In this document: positions 15,373 through 24,714 of the stretch, one piece after another
Position numbering within the stretch: position 1 is the first letter of the stretch
How the letters are laid out: each line of letters opens with the position of its first letter
Origin: Nodosilinea nodulosa PCC 7104
Lineage (GTDB): Bacteria; Cyanobacteriota; Cyanobacteriia; Phormidesmidales; Phormidesmidaceae
Direction: 5' to 3'
Length of the DNA stretch: 64,000 bases
Assembly (NCBI RefSeq): GCF_000309385.1
Contig: NZ_JH976537.1
Location: 2,944,815 to 3,008,814, forward strand
The notes under the pieces: model-generated
What the model was told of the DNA's origin: nothing
Database searches by the model: none
The model's input: the letters and a program-made list of their open reading frames with translations, nothing else
Made by a program: the position numbers and the translations under genes

Positions 15373-16233
15373 ATGGACACAGGTCAACGCGCTGTGTGGC
15401 TGGCCTTGATTATGGGCAACAGCCGCTGGCACTGGGGTGCTTTTGAGGCGAATGGGCAGGGCCAGGTTTCCTCGAGCGATCGCTGGCTGGGCAGCTGGCA
15501 TACGGCACACCTATCTCAGACTCAGGTTCAAATGCTGCAACGGCGTCACTTTGCCCCTAGCGCCTGGCAGCAGATCGACAGTTCGGTAACCCTACCGCCT
15601 GCTTTAGCGGATGGCGGCATACCTTGGGCTGGGCCGCCGCCTGAACTGTGGCTGGCTTCAGTGGTAGACGCTCCCCTCGATTGGCTGGCCCATTACCCGG
15701 CGCTGCATCAGGTCACCACCGCCGAGGTGCCGCTGCAAAATACCTACCCAACCCTCGGCGTCGATCGCGCCCTGGCCCTGGCGGGGGCTGGAGAAGTCTG
15801 GGGGTGGCCAACCCTGGTGATTGACTGCGGCACTGCCCTGACTTTTACCGCTGGGGCAGACCAACGCCTGATCGGGGGTGCTATTTTGCCGGGGCTGCGA
15901 TCGCAGCTCTTAGCCCTCCACGCCCACACCGATCGGCTGCCCGCGCTGGATCTCAATTTAGACCAGTGGCCCCAGCGCTGGGCGACCGATACGGCAGCGG
16001 CGATCGCCAGCGGTATTCTACATACGCAGCTGGCGGGCATTCGCGACTTTATCAGCGCTTGGGAGGCCGACTGGGCCGATGGCTCGATCGGGCTGACCGG
16101 AGGGGACAGCCGCACGGTCCACCAGCTGCTGGCCCAGCAAACCCCGGCCCTGGCCCAGCGGGTCAAGGTAGATCCAGACCTGGGCTTTTGGGGCCTGAGA
16201 ATTTGCCGCCGGAGGAGTCTGAAGAGGCGATAG
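15373..16233 (+). CDS. coaX: Type III pantothenate kinase
   Basis: The 286-residue protein shows the ASKHA-fold signatures of CoaX. The phosphate-binding start appears as LALIMGNSRWHWG, a variant of DxGNT usual in cyanobacteria. A central TLGVDRALALAGA follows, then IDCGTALTFT (the DxGTA motif), GGAILPGLRSQLLALHAHTDRLP, and GIRDFISAWE with LTGGD near the end. It phosphorylates pantothenate, the first step of coenzyme A synthesis. Length is slightly above the bacterial norm, as in other cyanobacteria. It converges with the M48 protease gene. No operon partner is evident. Confidence 0.88.
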   Translation: MDTGQRAVWLALIMGNSRWHWGAFEANGQGQVSSSDRWLGSWHTAHLSQTQVQMLQRRHFAPSAWQQIDSSVTLPPALADGGIPWAGPPPELWLASVVDAPLDWLAHYPALHQVTTAEVPLQNTYPTLGVDRALALAGAGEVWGWPTLVIDCGTALTFTAGADQRLIGGAILPGLRSQLLALHAHTDRLPALDLNLDQWPQRWATDTAAAIASGILHTQLAGIRDFISAWEADWADGSIGLTGGDSRTVHQLLAQQTPALAQRVKVDPDLGFWGLRICRRRSLKRR

Positions 16234-16272
16234 CCCTTTAGTTTTGCGCCCTATTTCCAGAGTTTTCTAGTT

Positions 16273-17163
16273 CTAGAGTCCTCTAATATGGTTCTTGTAG
16301 GCATTGGCATCGGTGCCGACGCCGTTGTTGGGATACAGCCCCTCGCTGTTCATGCGCTGTAGATTGCTGACCCGGTTGCCGGGGTTGGGGTGCGTGCTGA
16401 GAAACTCGGCGGTGGACCCCCCCTCCAGCTTTTGCATGAAGGTGATAAATCCCCTGGGGTCGTAGCCCGCCCGCCCCAGCGTATTGAACCCACGGCGATC
16501 GGCGTCATACTCGGCTTCGCGGCTATTGGGCAACTGCAGGGCCAGCTGCACGCCCAAATTGACCAGCGTATCCTGGCTGACCTCTAAGGCTCCGGCCACC
16601 CCGCTGGCCAACGCCGTCTGCCGCATTTGATTGATGGCGTGGCGACCGCCAATGTGGCCAATTTCGTGGGCCATAACCCCTGCTAGTTCGGCTTCGTTAG
16701 ACGCCGCCTTAATTAAGCCTGACTGAATGTAGACATAGCCACCTGCGGTCGCAAAGGCGTTGATGCTGTCATCCTCTACGACCTGGAAGGTGTAGGGTAT
16801 GTTGGGGCGATCGCTGTTGGCCGCCAGCCGCTGACCAACCTCATTGATATAGGCATTGATGGATGAGTTGCGGTTGTAAACCTTTACGCCCTGGGCCTTG
16901 AGCTGCTGGTCGATCTGGCTGCCCAGGTTGACTTCATCCTGGTCAGATAGATTGCCCAACTGCACATAGCGAATGCCCTGAAAAATCAGGTCGAAAATGC
17001 CGGCCTGGGAGGGGGTGGGAGTCGCCAGGCCAATGGTGACGGCCATTACGGCGGCAAGCAGGCCGTACAGCCCGCGCCGCAGGAAGGAATTCTGCTTTAG
17101 CGAAGTGAGAGGAGAAAGCATAGAAGCGCCTCGCGTGCTGCTGAGGGTCATGACTACTTCCAT
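16273..17163 (-). CDS. M48 family metalloprotease, exported
   Basis: The product is 296 residues. A cleavable signal peptide is likely (FLRRGLYGLLAAVMAVTIGLATPTPSQAG, ending near residue 55). The zinc motif HEIGH is at 166-170, and the third ligand lies in REAEYDADRRG (215-225), as in BepA/LoiP-type M48 proteases. A C-terminal LSTHPNPGNRVSNLQ block is also typical. The family works in the periplasm on misfolded or mis-assembled envelope proteins. Three in-frame ATGs (residues 1, 5, 15) precede the signal, so the exact start is open. It is divergent from the DUF4330 gene. No TPR tail is present. Confidence 0.9.
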   Translation of the reverse strand: MEVVMTLSSTRGASMLSPLTSLKQNSFLRRGLYGLLAAVMAVTIGLATPTPSQAGIFDLIFQGIRYVQLGNLSDQDEVNLGSQIDQQLKAQGVKVYNRNSSINAYINEVGQRLAANSDRPNIPYTFQVVEDDSINAFATAGGYVYIQSGLIKAASNEAELAGVMAHEIGHIGGRHAINQMRQTALASGVAGALEVSQDTLVNLGVQLALQLPNSREAEYDADRRGFNTLGRAGYDPRGFITFMQKLEGGSTAEFLSTHPNPGNRVSNLQRMNSEGLYPNNGVGTDANAYKNHIRGL

Positions 17164-17367
17164 CTTGCCCGGCCCAGCCCGGAGCCGCCACAGGAAGTGG
17201 CCAATAATAAATTTGGCTCTGCCTGCGCCGCCTGGGTTCTGCCCCTGCGCCCCTGGGCCTACCCCGATCCAAATGCCGCAAAGGAACCGGCCTGTGCTTC
17301 AATGGTATCGATCATTCCGCTCCTATAGAAACCCTCAATCCCTCCCTACGTCGAGGGCATTTCAGTC

Positions 17368-17904
17368 ATGACCCTACTTGACTCCAAAGGTCGCCTGTTT
17401 GGCAAAGTCAGCATCTTAGATGTCGCGGCAGGCCTGATTATTTTAATGGTGCTGTTCGGTATTTTTCTGTATCCCGGTACGTCGGGGTCGGTGGCGCAGG
17501 TAGGGGCGACCACCAAACCGGTAGAAGTGGACGTCATGGTGCGGGGGCTGACCGCCTCCGACCCCGAGAAATTGTTTAATGCCATCAAGAATTCAGAAAC
17601 CACCAACATCATTATTCGCAACCAGCCCTACGGCCAGGTCAAGGTGAAAGATGCGCGGCTGCTGCCCCGCAGTACGGCGGTGCCCCAGCCCGATGGCTCT
17701 GTCAAAGCCCTGCCCGATCCTCGCCCAGAGCTGGACTACACCATCGACATGCTGATTACGCTGGCCGACAATGCCCAAATGACCGACACCGGCCCGGTGT
17801 TTGGCAACACCAAGGTCAAAGTGGGTACCCCCATCGAACTCGATGGCGACCTCTACAACTTCAACACCAGCGCGGTCGATGTGCGGGTCTTAGAGGATAG
17901 CTAG
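17368..17904 (+). CDS. DUF4330 protein, single-pass membrane anchor
   Basis: The 178-residue protein starts MTLLDSKGRLFGKVSILDVAAGLIILMVLFGIFLYPG, which is the DUF4330 signature followed by one membrane helix (about 16-36). A soluble region follows, presumably outside the membrane, with VEVDVMVRGL and a final GTPIELDGDLYNFNTSAVDVRVL. The family is widespread in cyanobacteria, and its function is unknown. It stands alone between a divergent protease and bioB. The start ATG fits the family's N-terminus. Confidence 0.88.
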   Translation: MTLLDSKGRLFGKVSILDVAAGLIILMVLFGIFLYPGTSGSVAQVGATTKPVEVDVMVRGLTASDPEKLFNAIKNSETTNIIIRNQPYGQVKVKDARLLPRSTAVPQPDGSVKALPDPRPELDYTIDMLITLADNAQMTDTGPVFGNTKVKVGTPIELDGDLYNFNTSAVDVRVLEDS

Positions 17905-18118
17905 CCAAAACCGTCCCGATCTTCCAGGTTTCTCAGGGGTTTCTGGCCGCACAGCCGAGACATTTCCCAGAGGCATTGCCAGGGGGCCGACAGCTGCTTG
18001 CAATAACTTCCCCAATTCCCCAGGGAGGATGCAGCCAGCTTTTGCAAGCCAACCCGCCTGGGGGATTTAATCTGAGACAATAGACCTTGCCCCGTTGGAA
18101 CTCATTGACCTCACCGCT

Positions 18119-19174
18119 ATGACCGCCATCTCTGCTCCATCCCGTGTCGATTGGCAAGCTCTGGCAGACCAGGCTCTAGCCGGTGAGGTTCTGAGCCGTG
18201 AGCAGGCCCAGGCTGTGCTCACGGCCCCCGATACCGACCTGCTCGATCAGCTGGCGGCGGCCTACCGGGTGCGGCGACACCACTGGGGTAACCGAGTGCG
18301 GCTGCATTTTTTGCTCAATGCCCAGAGCGGGCTGTGCCCAGAAGACTGCCACTACTGCTCTCAGTCGAAGCTCTCCACCGCTGAGATTGAGAAATATCCC
18401 TTCATGGCCCAGGAGAAAATTTTGGCCGCCGCCGAGCGGGCTAACAGCCTCAAGGCAGGTACCTTTTGCATGGTGATTTCGGGGCGATCGCCCTCCGATC
18501 GCGTCTTTGGCGACGTGCTGGAGGCCGTGCGCCAGGTCAAGGCCCGCTACCCGATGAAAATCTGCGCCTGCCTGGGCCTGCTCGACGAGGCCCAAACCCA
18601 GCAGCTGGCGGCGGCGGGGGTAGACCGGGTCAACCACAACCTCAACACGGGCGAAAACCACTACGGCGATATCTGCACCACCCACACCTTTGGCGATCGC
18701 CTGGCGACGATTGAGGCCGTGCAGTCTGCGGGCATGACCACCTGCTCCGGGGGCATTTTTGGCCTGGGTGAGTCGAACGACGACATTGTTGACATGGCCC
18801 TGACCCTGAGGCGGCTGGGGGTAACCAGCGTGCCGCTGAATTTTCTGATTCCCATTCCGGGGACCCCCTTCGAGGGACGCCAGGAGCTGAATCCACGCCG
18901 TTGCCTGCGTATTTTGTGCCTGTATCGACTGCTGCTGCCTGCCCAGGAAATTCGCATTGCCGGGGGGCGCGAGGTGCAGCTGCGGCAGCTCCAACCCCTG
19001 GGGCTGTATGCCGCCAACTCCATTTTTGTTGGCGACTACCTGACTACTCCGGGCCAGGCGGCCCAGGCCGACTACGCGATGATTCGCGACGCCGGGTTTG
19101 TGCTGGAAGGCCCCGACGGCAGCGAACTTGAACTGCCGGAGGTGCTGGCCAGCGAGCCGGTTCAGGCGGGGTAG
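18119..19174 (+). CDS. bioB: Biotin synthase
   Basis: This is a radical-SAM enzyme of about 351 residues. C73, C77 and C80 in [11 protein letters not shown] bind the SAM cluster. The conserved [44 protein letters not shown] and the late [36 protein letters not shown] provide the rest, including residues for the second iron-sulfur cluster. It inserts sulfur into dethiobiotin. I took ATG 18119; an in-frame TTG at 18095 would add eight residues. The spacer upstream has short inverted repeats (GCTTGCAA and TTGCAAGC, 17996-18049) of unknown meaning. No other bio genes are nearby. Confidence 0.95.
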   Translation: MTAISAPSRVDWQALADQALAGEVLSREQAQAVLTAPDTDLLDQLAAAYRVRRHHWGNRVRLHFLLNAQSGLCPEDCHYCSQSKLSTAEIEKYPFMAQEKILAAAERANSLKAGTFCMVISGRSPSDRVFGDVLEAVRQVKARYPMKICACLGLLDEAQTQQLAAAGVDRVNHNLNTGENHYGDICTTHTFGDRLATIEAVQSAGMTTCSGGIFGLGESNDDIVDMALTLRRLGVTSVPLNFLIPIPGTPFEGRQELNPRRCLRILCLYRLLLPAQEIRIAGGREVQLRQLQPLGLYAANSIFVGDYLTTPGQAAQADYAMIRDAGFVLEGPDGSELELPEVLASEPVQAG

Positions 19175-19207
19175 AGGGGATATGGCCCAGGTGCTTGCCT
19201 GGGCGGC

Positions 19208-19801
19208 CTACGATCGCACCACCAAATCCACTAAACTGTCGACCAGGCGGCTGGGTTCCATGGGCATGATGGCTTCCCCGTGCATCATGCTTTGGGTCAT
19301 GATGAAAAACACCATTGAACCCAGCACTATCCGCGCCGTGGCTTCTGGATCGGGCAGATCTAGCTCCGGGCAGTTTTTCAGGTAGTCGGTGAGGCGATCG
19401 GCGGCGGGCTTCGTCAGGTATTCTACGAAAGCCTGGGCCAGCTGCGGAAACCGCCCCGACTCCCCAGCCACCAAACGAACAAAATTTTGGTAATCTACGT
19501 CGTGCAGCTCGCTTTCGATAGCCTTGGTAACCAAGCGTCGAATCACCGCCTCGGGGCGGCCTTCCAGGTTGCCGTCCCCCATCACCTGCTGGCAGCGAGA
19601 CTCGGCCACGTACTGAACCAATGCCCTAAACAGACCTTCTTTATCCTTGAAATAGTTATAAACCGTGGGCTTAGAAACACCAGCGGTGGCCGCTACCTTG
19701 TCCATGCTGGTGCCCGCATAGCCATTTTGCAGAAACTCTTGCATGGCTCCCTGCAAGATTTGCACGGCTTTGTCATTCAGCACTGACGGACTTTGGACCA
19801 C
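19208..19801 (-). CDS. TetR/AcrR-family transcriptional regulator
   Basis: The 197-residue protein has an N-terminal helix-turn-helix typical of TetR: ILQGAMQEFLQNGYAGTSMDKVAATAGVSKPTVYNYFKDKEGLF (about 14-57). It is followed by a helical ligand-binding domain with a C-terminal TetR_C-like part. The start is GTG at 19801. It faces a long divergent spacer carrying a sigma-70 promoter and a short AAACCGTTT element on the plus strand. Such regulators usually control themselves or a divergent gene. The obvious divergent neighbour is a doubtful small gene and then the CHASE2 kinase, so the true target is not clear. Confidence 0.9.
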   Translation of the reverse strand: MVQSPSVLNDKAVQILQGAMQEFLQNGYAGTSMDKVAATAGVSKPTVYNYFKDKEGLFRALVQYVAESRCQQVMGDGNLEGRPEAVIRRLVTKAIESELHDVDYQNFVRLVAGESGRFPQLAQAFVEYLTKPAADRLTDYLKNCPELDLPDPEATARIVLGSMVFFIMTQSMMHGEAIMPMEPSRLVDSLVDLVVRS

Positions 19802-20379
19802 GCGTTTCTACCTTCCTAACCTAACTGATTCATGTATAGCACCCAGCCGCTAGATGACAGCAGCCCAACGGCCTCAGTGCATGGGAAAGCACCGTCTATC
19901 CTTGGGTATCTCCCGGGCACTGAGGCAACAGAGTATAGCGCTATACCTTTATCTTAACGGGCCATTGATTAATTTTACCAAACCGTTTAGTATAGTGTCA
20001 TTGCCTGACCCGCTGCGGGTTAACCCTGTTAACTCCAATGCTTCGGTTCTGGCAAACTCGTAGCGATCGCGCTGCGGCCTGCTATTCCCTGATTTGCCAC
20101 CCACCGTGGGGAGATGCCAGCGGTCCTGAGCGGCGAAGCATTTCGTCGGTGACCTACCGTCTCCTGCGGCCTTTGGTCCTTGCCAGCGGAGATAGAGGTT
20201 AGGTGTCTGGTTTCTCCCAGGTCTCCATCCAACGGCTCTGGCCTGCTCTGAGCTGCCCGTGGGTCAAACCGTGCTCAAATCTGGCTTTCTTCCCGAATTG
20301 GCTGCCGGAAACGGTGAGTCTGACGCTGTATCTAATCAATCGAGACTTTAGCTACCGCCCTGTATCGAGGTGGAAATTC
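19802..20379. other. Divergent spacer between the TetR gene and the kinase region
   Basis: It contains a strong sigma-70-like promoter (19965-19993). A 54-codon open stretch from ATG 20038 to TAG 20202 (MLRFWQTRSDRAAACYS) follows, and the same frame continues afterwards to 20541. I do not recognise any of it. With a promoter and no clear gene for 400 bases, a small RNA is possible. Confidence 0.4.
19965..19993 (+). promoter_or_regulatory. Sigma-70-type promoter, possibly a TetR target
   Basis: TTGATT (19965-19970), a 17-base spacer and TAGTAT (19988-19993) make a near-consensus promoter. The spacer contains CCAAACCGTTTAG, a partly symmetric element that a TetR dimer could cover. It points away from the TetR gene. 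Confidence 0.5.
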
Positions 20380-20541
20380 ATGCAATCTAGCGTTTACCGC
20401 GACCTCAAGTGGAACCGTCTGCTGCTCACCCTGCTGGTAACGCTGGTCGTTGCCGACACCGTGCCCTGCCCGCAGCTGTCGCCAGGGCTGCTGCACTTCG
20501 TTGCCGTCCATGTGCAGGCGGCTGCCCGCGGCGGCCAGTAG
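20380..20541 (+). CDS. Possible 53-residue membrane peptide
   Basis: From ATG 20380 the frame reads MQSSVYRDLKWNRLLLTLLVTLVVADTVPCP and so on, with one hydrophobic helix after a basic start, a layout typical of a signal or anchor. There is no strong ribosome site and I know no homologue. The frame is open further upstream to GTG 20203. It is offered only as a possibility. Confidence 0.25.
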   Translation: MQSSVYRDLKWNRLLLTLLVTLVVADTVPCPQLSPGLLHFVAVHVQAAARGGQ

Positions 20542-20641
20542 GGGCTGCGATCGCATTCTGGAGCTAAGATTCCGTAAACCAACCCCTGGACAGGCCGTTT
20601 GGTGATTAAGCTAGGGGGTGCCCCCCCGCCGCGCCCTGTCC

Positions 20642-23110
20642 ATGAATTCGTTTTCTAAAACCAAGACCGCCGCCCTTTCCACCAGCTATCTGGTCAAGGG
20701 CTGGGTGCAGCGGCAAATTAAGCGAGACTGGGTCAAGCTTTCGCTGGCGGGGCTGTGGCTAACCTTTGTAGCCGCCCACGTAGCCACCGACTCGCCCCTG
20801 GCGCAGCTCGTCGAGCGGCAGCTGCAAACGCTCTTTTTTGAGATGCGCGGCCCTGTGGCGGCTCCCAGCGATGTTGTCATTCTGGCCATGGATGACGATT
20901 CCTTTGGTCAAGCCGAGTTCTACCGCACCGATCCCGATCAGTACAGTTATCTGGCCCCTATTTCTACCAGTCCGTGGCAGCGTGAGGCCTATGCCATCGC
21001 CATTGAACGCGTCCTGGAGGCTGGGGCCAAGGCGGTGGCGCTCGATATTTTGATGTTCTCTGACAGCAGCCATGGCCCTGCCGATGACCAGGCCCTGGCC
21101 GATGTGCTGACCCGCTACGGCGATCGCGTGGTGCTGGCTACCTCCGTAGACGATGTCAACATCCGCCAGGGGCTCCTAGTAAAACCGACCCAGCCCCTCC
21201 CCAAGCTGCTCGATACCCCGGTTCACGTGGGCAATATCAATTTCCCCATCGAGCCCGATGGCCGTATTCACCGCCACGGGCGCGCATACCTGGATGGCCT
21301 GCTGGGCAGCCAGGCCGACCTTGACCCCGGCCAAATTGACAGTGAGGTTCAATCCACCCAGTCCTTTGCAGAGGCCACCCTCCAGGCGGCCGGAATCCCC
21401 CATGCGCCTTACCGGGGTGACTTTATCAACTTCTATGGACCTACCTACAGCTTTAACCACGTGCCCTTTTGGGAGGTGCTCGACCCCGACACCTGGGCGC
21501 ACAACCTCGAAAACAAGACGTTCAAAGACAAAATTGTGCTGATTGGAGGTACCGCCAAATCTCTCCAAGACTTTCACCAGGCCCCGTTTTCGGAAACCTT
21601 GTTTTACCCCAAGACCATGGCCGGGGTTGAAATTTTGGCCACCGACATTGCCAACCTGCACAGCGGCAACAACCTGCGAATGGGCATACCCAACCCCTGG
21701 CTGCGGGGGCTGCTGGTCTTAGTGGGTGGTGGCGGGTTTGTGCTGCTGCTGCGGTGGTTTAACCGTCCCGTCTCTCGCCTGGGCTGGACGGCGGCGACGG
21801 CGGGGGGCTGGTTCTGGATGAGCTATGGAGCTTTTGTGGGGGCGGGGTTGCTGCTGCCCACTGCGGCACCGATCGCAGGACTCACCCTGCTGGGCAGCAC
21901 CTACATCGTGGCAGACATTATCACAGAACAGCTGCGTAAAAAGCGTCTGCGCCAAACCCTGGAGCAGTACGTTACCTCCCCGATTGTGCAGGAGATCATC
22001 AGCCAGCAGGATGACCTGCAAGACCTGCTGAAGCTGAGGGAGGCGGAGGTGATCGGCCTGCTGCTGGCCAATCGCTACCGCATTGTGCGACTGCTGGGCT
22101 CGGGCGGCTTTGGCGAAACCTACGTAGCCGAAGATACCCAGCGCCCTGGATCGCCCGTCTGCGTGGTGAAGCAGCTGCGCATTATCAGCAATGATCCGAG
22201 GGCTCACCGCCTGGGCAGGCGGTTTTTCCAGGGCGAGGCCGAAACGCTAGAGAAATTGGGCCACCATGCCCAGATTCCGCGGTTGCTAGCCTACTTTGAA
22301 GCTCAAAACTCATTTTATCTGGTCGAAGAAATGATCGAGGGCCGCCTGCTCAAGGATGAGCTTGTCTCTCGCCGCCCGATGCCCCAGACCTACGCGCTCG
22401 ATCTGCTGCTGGGGCTGCTGCCGGTGGTTGCCTTTGTGCACAACCAGGGGGTTATCCACCGCGATATTAAGCCCTCCAACATTATTCGGCGGCAGGCTGA
22501 CGGGCTGCTGGTGCTAATCGACTTTGGGGCTGTGAAGCTGATTTCTAATAAGCTGGCGGATACGGGGGTAAACCTTACTTCCACTTCCACCATTGGTGTG
22601 GGAACCCAGGGCTACATGCCCAGTGAGCAGTCGGCGGGTTTACCCAAGTTTGGCAGCGATCTCTACGCGCTGGGGATTACCGCCATTGAGGCCCTGACCG
22701 GAATACCAGCCTACGCGCTGCGCCGCGATGTCAACGGAGAGTTGATCTGGCGCCATGAGGCGCCTCACCTCGACCCTGAGCTTGGCGATGTTGTCACCCG
22801 CCTGGTGCTCTATGACTTTACCGATCGCTACCAGCGAGCCGAAGAGGTGCTGGCCGATTTGAGCCGGATTGAGTCACGGGTGCGATCGCACCCGCCGCTC
22901 GAAGGTATTCGGGTCGTTAGCGGCGATGGGGCGATCGGTGTTCCCCCCTACGGCGTATGGGTTGACAGCATGGCTACCGACAACATGGACGACCCCGAGG
23001 CAGCCGAAGATTCCACCCGTATGCTGCCCGGTGACTGGTTTGCCACCGCCGGAGAAGTCTCCGCCAGCGATACTGACACCGACAGCTCCGAGTCCAATTC
23101 TGACCCCTAG
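20642..23110 (+). CDS. CHASE2-domain serine/threonine protein kinase
   Basis: The 822-residue receptor kinase has a membrane helix near residue 35-50, then an extracytoplasmic CHASE2 domain (about 50-340: VVILAMDDDSFG, AKAVALDILMFS, KIVLIGGTAKSLQD). Three further helices follow, then a cytoplasmic kinase domain. The glycine loop GSGGFGETY is at about 485, the invariant Lys in CVVKQL, the catalytic loop HRDIKPSNI near 606 and DFGAVK after it. The C-terminal tail is Asp/Ser-rich. All catalytic residues are present. The signal sensed is unknown. I chose ATG 20642; GTG 20618 would add eight residues. Its stop overlaps the convergent M16 gene by four bases. Confidence 0.92.
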   Translation: MNSFSKTKTAALSTSYLVKGWVQRQIKRDWVKLSLAGLWLTFVAAHVATDSPLAQLVERQLQTLFFEMRGPVAAPSDVVILAMDDDSFGQAEFYRTDPDQYSYLAPISTSPWQREAYAIAIERVLEAGAKAVALDILMFSDSSHGPADDQALADVLTRYGDRVVLATSVDDVNIRQGLLVKPTQPLPKLLDTPVHVGNINFPIEPDGRIHRHGRAYLDGLLGSQADLDPGQIDSEVQSTQSFAEATLQAAGIPHAPYRGDFINFYGPTYSFNHVPFWEVLDPDTWAHNLENKTFKDKIVLIGGTAKSLQDFHQAPFSETLFYPKTMAGVEILATDIANLHSGNNLRMGIPNPWLRGLLVLVGGGGFVLLLRWFNRPVSRLGWTAATAGGWFWMSYGAFVGAGLLLPTAAPIAGLTLLGSTYIVADIITEQLRKKRLRQTLEQYVTSPIVQEIISQQDDLQDLLKLREAEVIGLLLANRYRIVRLLGSGGFGETYVAEDTQRPGSPVCVVKQLRIISNDPRAHRLGRRFFQGEAETLEKLGHHAQIPRLLAYFEAQNSFYLVEEMIEGRLLKDELVSRRPMPQTYALDLLLGLLPVVAFVHNQGVIHRDIKPSNIIRRQADGLLVLIDFGAVKLISNKLADTGVNLTSTSTIGVGTQGYMPSEQSAGLPKFGSDLYALGITAIEALTGIPAYALRRDVNGELIWRHEAPHLDPELGDVVTRLVLYDFTDRYQRAEEVLADLSRIESRVRSHPPLEGIRVVSGDGAIGVPPYGVWVDSMATDNMDDPEAAEDSTRMLPGDWFATAGEVSASDTDTDSSESNSDP

Positions 23111-24606
23111 GCCGGTGGGTCGGGAATGGTGATATCGATGGGCGTAACGGTGATGTTGGGAGCCAGAGAATCCAGACTGGGCTGAATTTCGGCTGGATTG
23201 CCGACCACCAAAACCACCATCTGCTCTGGATTGAGGTGAGCCTGGGCTGCTGTCTGAACCTGAGCTATGGTCGTCGCGCGCACCCGGTCTTGGAACTGAA
23301 AGACAAAGTCCTGGGGATAGTCGTAGTACTCGTAGCGGATCAGCCGCGCCAGGGTCTGGTCGGGGCTTTGGAAGTTGAAGACAAAGCTGTTGAGCACGGC
23401 ATCCTGGGCCTGCGCCAGTTCTACCCCGGTAATGGGTGCGGAGCGGATGCGATCGATTTCGGCCATCGTTGACTTAATGAAGGGCACAGTGGCCTCAGAT
23501 CGAGTTTGACCGCCGCCAATAAACAACCCCGGATGGTCGTAGCGAGGCGCCCAGTAGGCATAGACCAGGTAGGCGAGCCCCTGGCGCGATCGCACCTCAT
23601 TGAACAGCCGCCCGCTAAAGCCGTTAAGCACCTCGTTCATGACCGATAGGGCGGCGTGGTCGGGATAGTCCAGCTGTCCGCCCAGGTGGCCCAGCTGAAC
23701 ATAGCTCTGGGTCAGCTGGGGTTGCGACACCATAAATACCCCGGCTCTGGCTTGCTCCACCGTCGGTAGCGTGGTGTCCAGGGCCGCTCCGGTGCCCTGC
23801 CAATCGCCAAAGTAATCGGCAATCCACTGCTTCATCTGAGCGCTGTCAAAATCGCCCACGATGCCCAAAATGGTTTTCTCCGGGCGAATAGAGGCCTGAT
23901 AGAACCGCTCAATGTCGCCGTGGTCGATGGCCGCCAGGGTGGCGTACTCCATCGTGCGAGCGTAGGGGCTGTCGGCCCCGTACACCAGCTTGCGAAACTC
24001 CCGACCAGTGATGTCATCAGGATCGTCGTTGCGGCGGGCAATGCTGCCGCTGTACTGGCGCCTGAGCAAATCGATTTTGTCGTCCGCAAAAGCGGGCCGC
24101 TGCACCACATCGGCAAACAGAGCAAAGACCGCTGCGGTGTCTTCGCTCAGGGCGCTAAAGCTGGCGGTGCCGTCACTGGTATCAATGCTGGTTTCAATGG
24201 ATGCAGCCCGCTGTTCCAGCGCCTGGTTGAGGTCATCGGCACCCAGGTTGGTGGTGCCCCCCAAGCGCATGGCCTCGCCGGTCAGGCTGGCCAGCCCTAC
24301 CCTATCGGCGGGTTCAAACCTGGTGCCGGTGCGAAAGGTAGCGCTGCCGCTGACCAGGGGCAGCTCGTGGTCTTCGAGCAGGTAGACTACCAGGCCGTTG
24401 GGTAGGGCGTAGCGTTCATAGGCGGGGAGTTCAATATCTGGCAGGGGCGAAAACTCAAGCTCATCGAAGTGGCGCGGCGTCAGGGCGCTGGCCGATGGCT
24501 GCCAGGCCAGCAACAACCCGCCAAACAGCCCGATCAGGGCCAATAGCGGCATCATTCTCCGCCGCAGGCTTCGACGGTTACCCATAAACCAGCTGATCGA
24601 GTTCAT
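23107..24606 (-). CDS. M16 family peptidase-like protein, zinc site lost
   Basis: The product is about 499 residues, with an N-terminal signal or anchor (RRRMMPLLALIGLFGGLLLAWQPSASA). Its fold matches the M16 peptidases: YALPNGLVVYLLEDHELPLVSGSATF, then FALFADVVQRPAF, and a C-terminal half with FNEVRSRQGLAYLVYAYW. Where catalytic members have HxxEH this one has SLTGE (VGLASLTGEAMRLGGT), so it cannot bind zinc in the usual way. It probably forms the non-catalytic half of a dimer with the upstream gene. An ATG at 24606 is preferred over TTG 24621. The pair lies in one operon, 108 bases apart. Confidence 0.88.
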   Translation of the reverse strand: MNSISWFMGNRRSLRRRMMPLLALIGLFGGLLLAWQPSASALTPRHFDELEFSPLPDIELPAYERYALPNGLVVYLLEDHELPLVSGSATFRTGTRFEPADRVGLASLTGEAMRLGGTTNLGADDLNQALEQRAASIETSIDTSDGTASFSALSEDTAAVFALFADVVQRPAFADDKIDLLRRQYSGSIARRNDDPDDITGREFRKLVYGADSPYARTMEYATLAAIDHGDIERFYQASIRPEKTILGIVGDFDSAQMKQWIADYFGDWQGTGAALDTTLPTVEQARAGVFMVSQPQLTQSYVQLGHLGGQLDYPDHAALSVMNEVLNGFSGRLFNEVRSRQGLAYLVYAYWAPRYDHPGLFIGGGQTRSEATVPFIKSTMAEIDRIRSAPITGVELAQAQDAVLNSFVFNFQSPDQTLARLIRYEYYDYPQDFVFQFQDRVRATTIAQVQTAAQAHLNPEQMVVLVVGNPAEIQPSLDSLAPNITVTPIDITIPDPPA

Positions 24607-24714
24607 CACTGTGCGTTCCAATTACCGTAGGTCTGAAAGGTGAGTAGTGCGGAGGTGTCTGTAGGAGCTGTTTATCTGCCAATCTGGCGAAACCATGGGG
24701 TTCTGGGCCCTCAG

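Noticed and set aside
18176-18994. 272-codon minus-strand open frame
   Set aside because: It is the antisense shadow of bioB.
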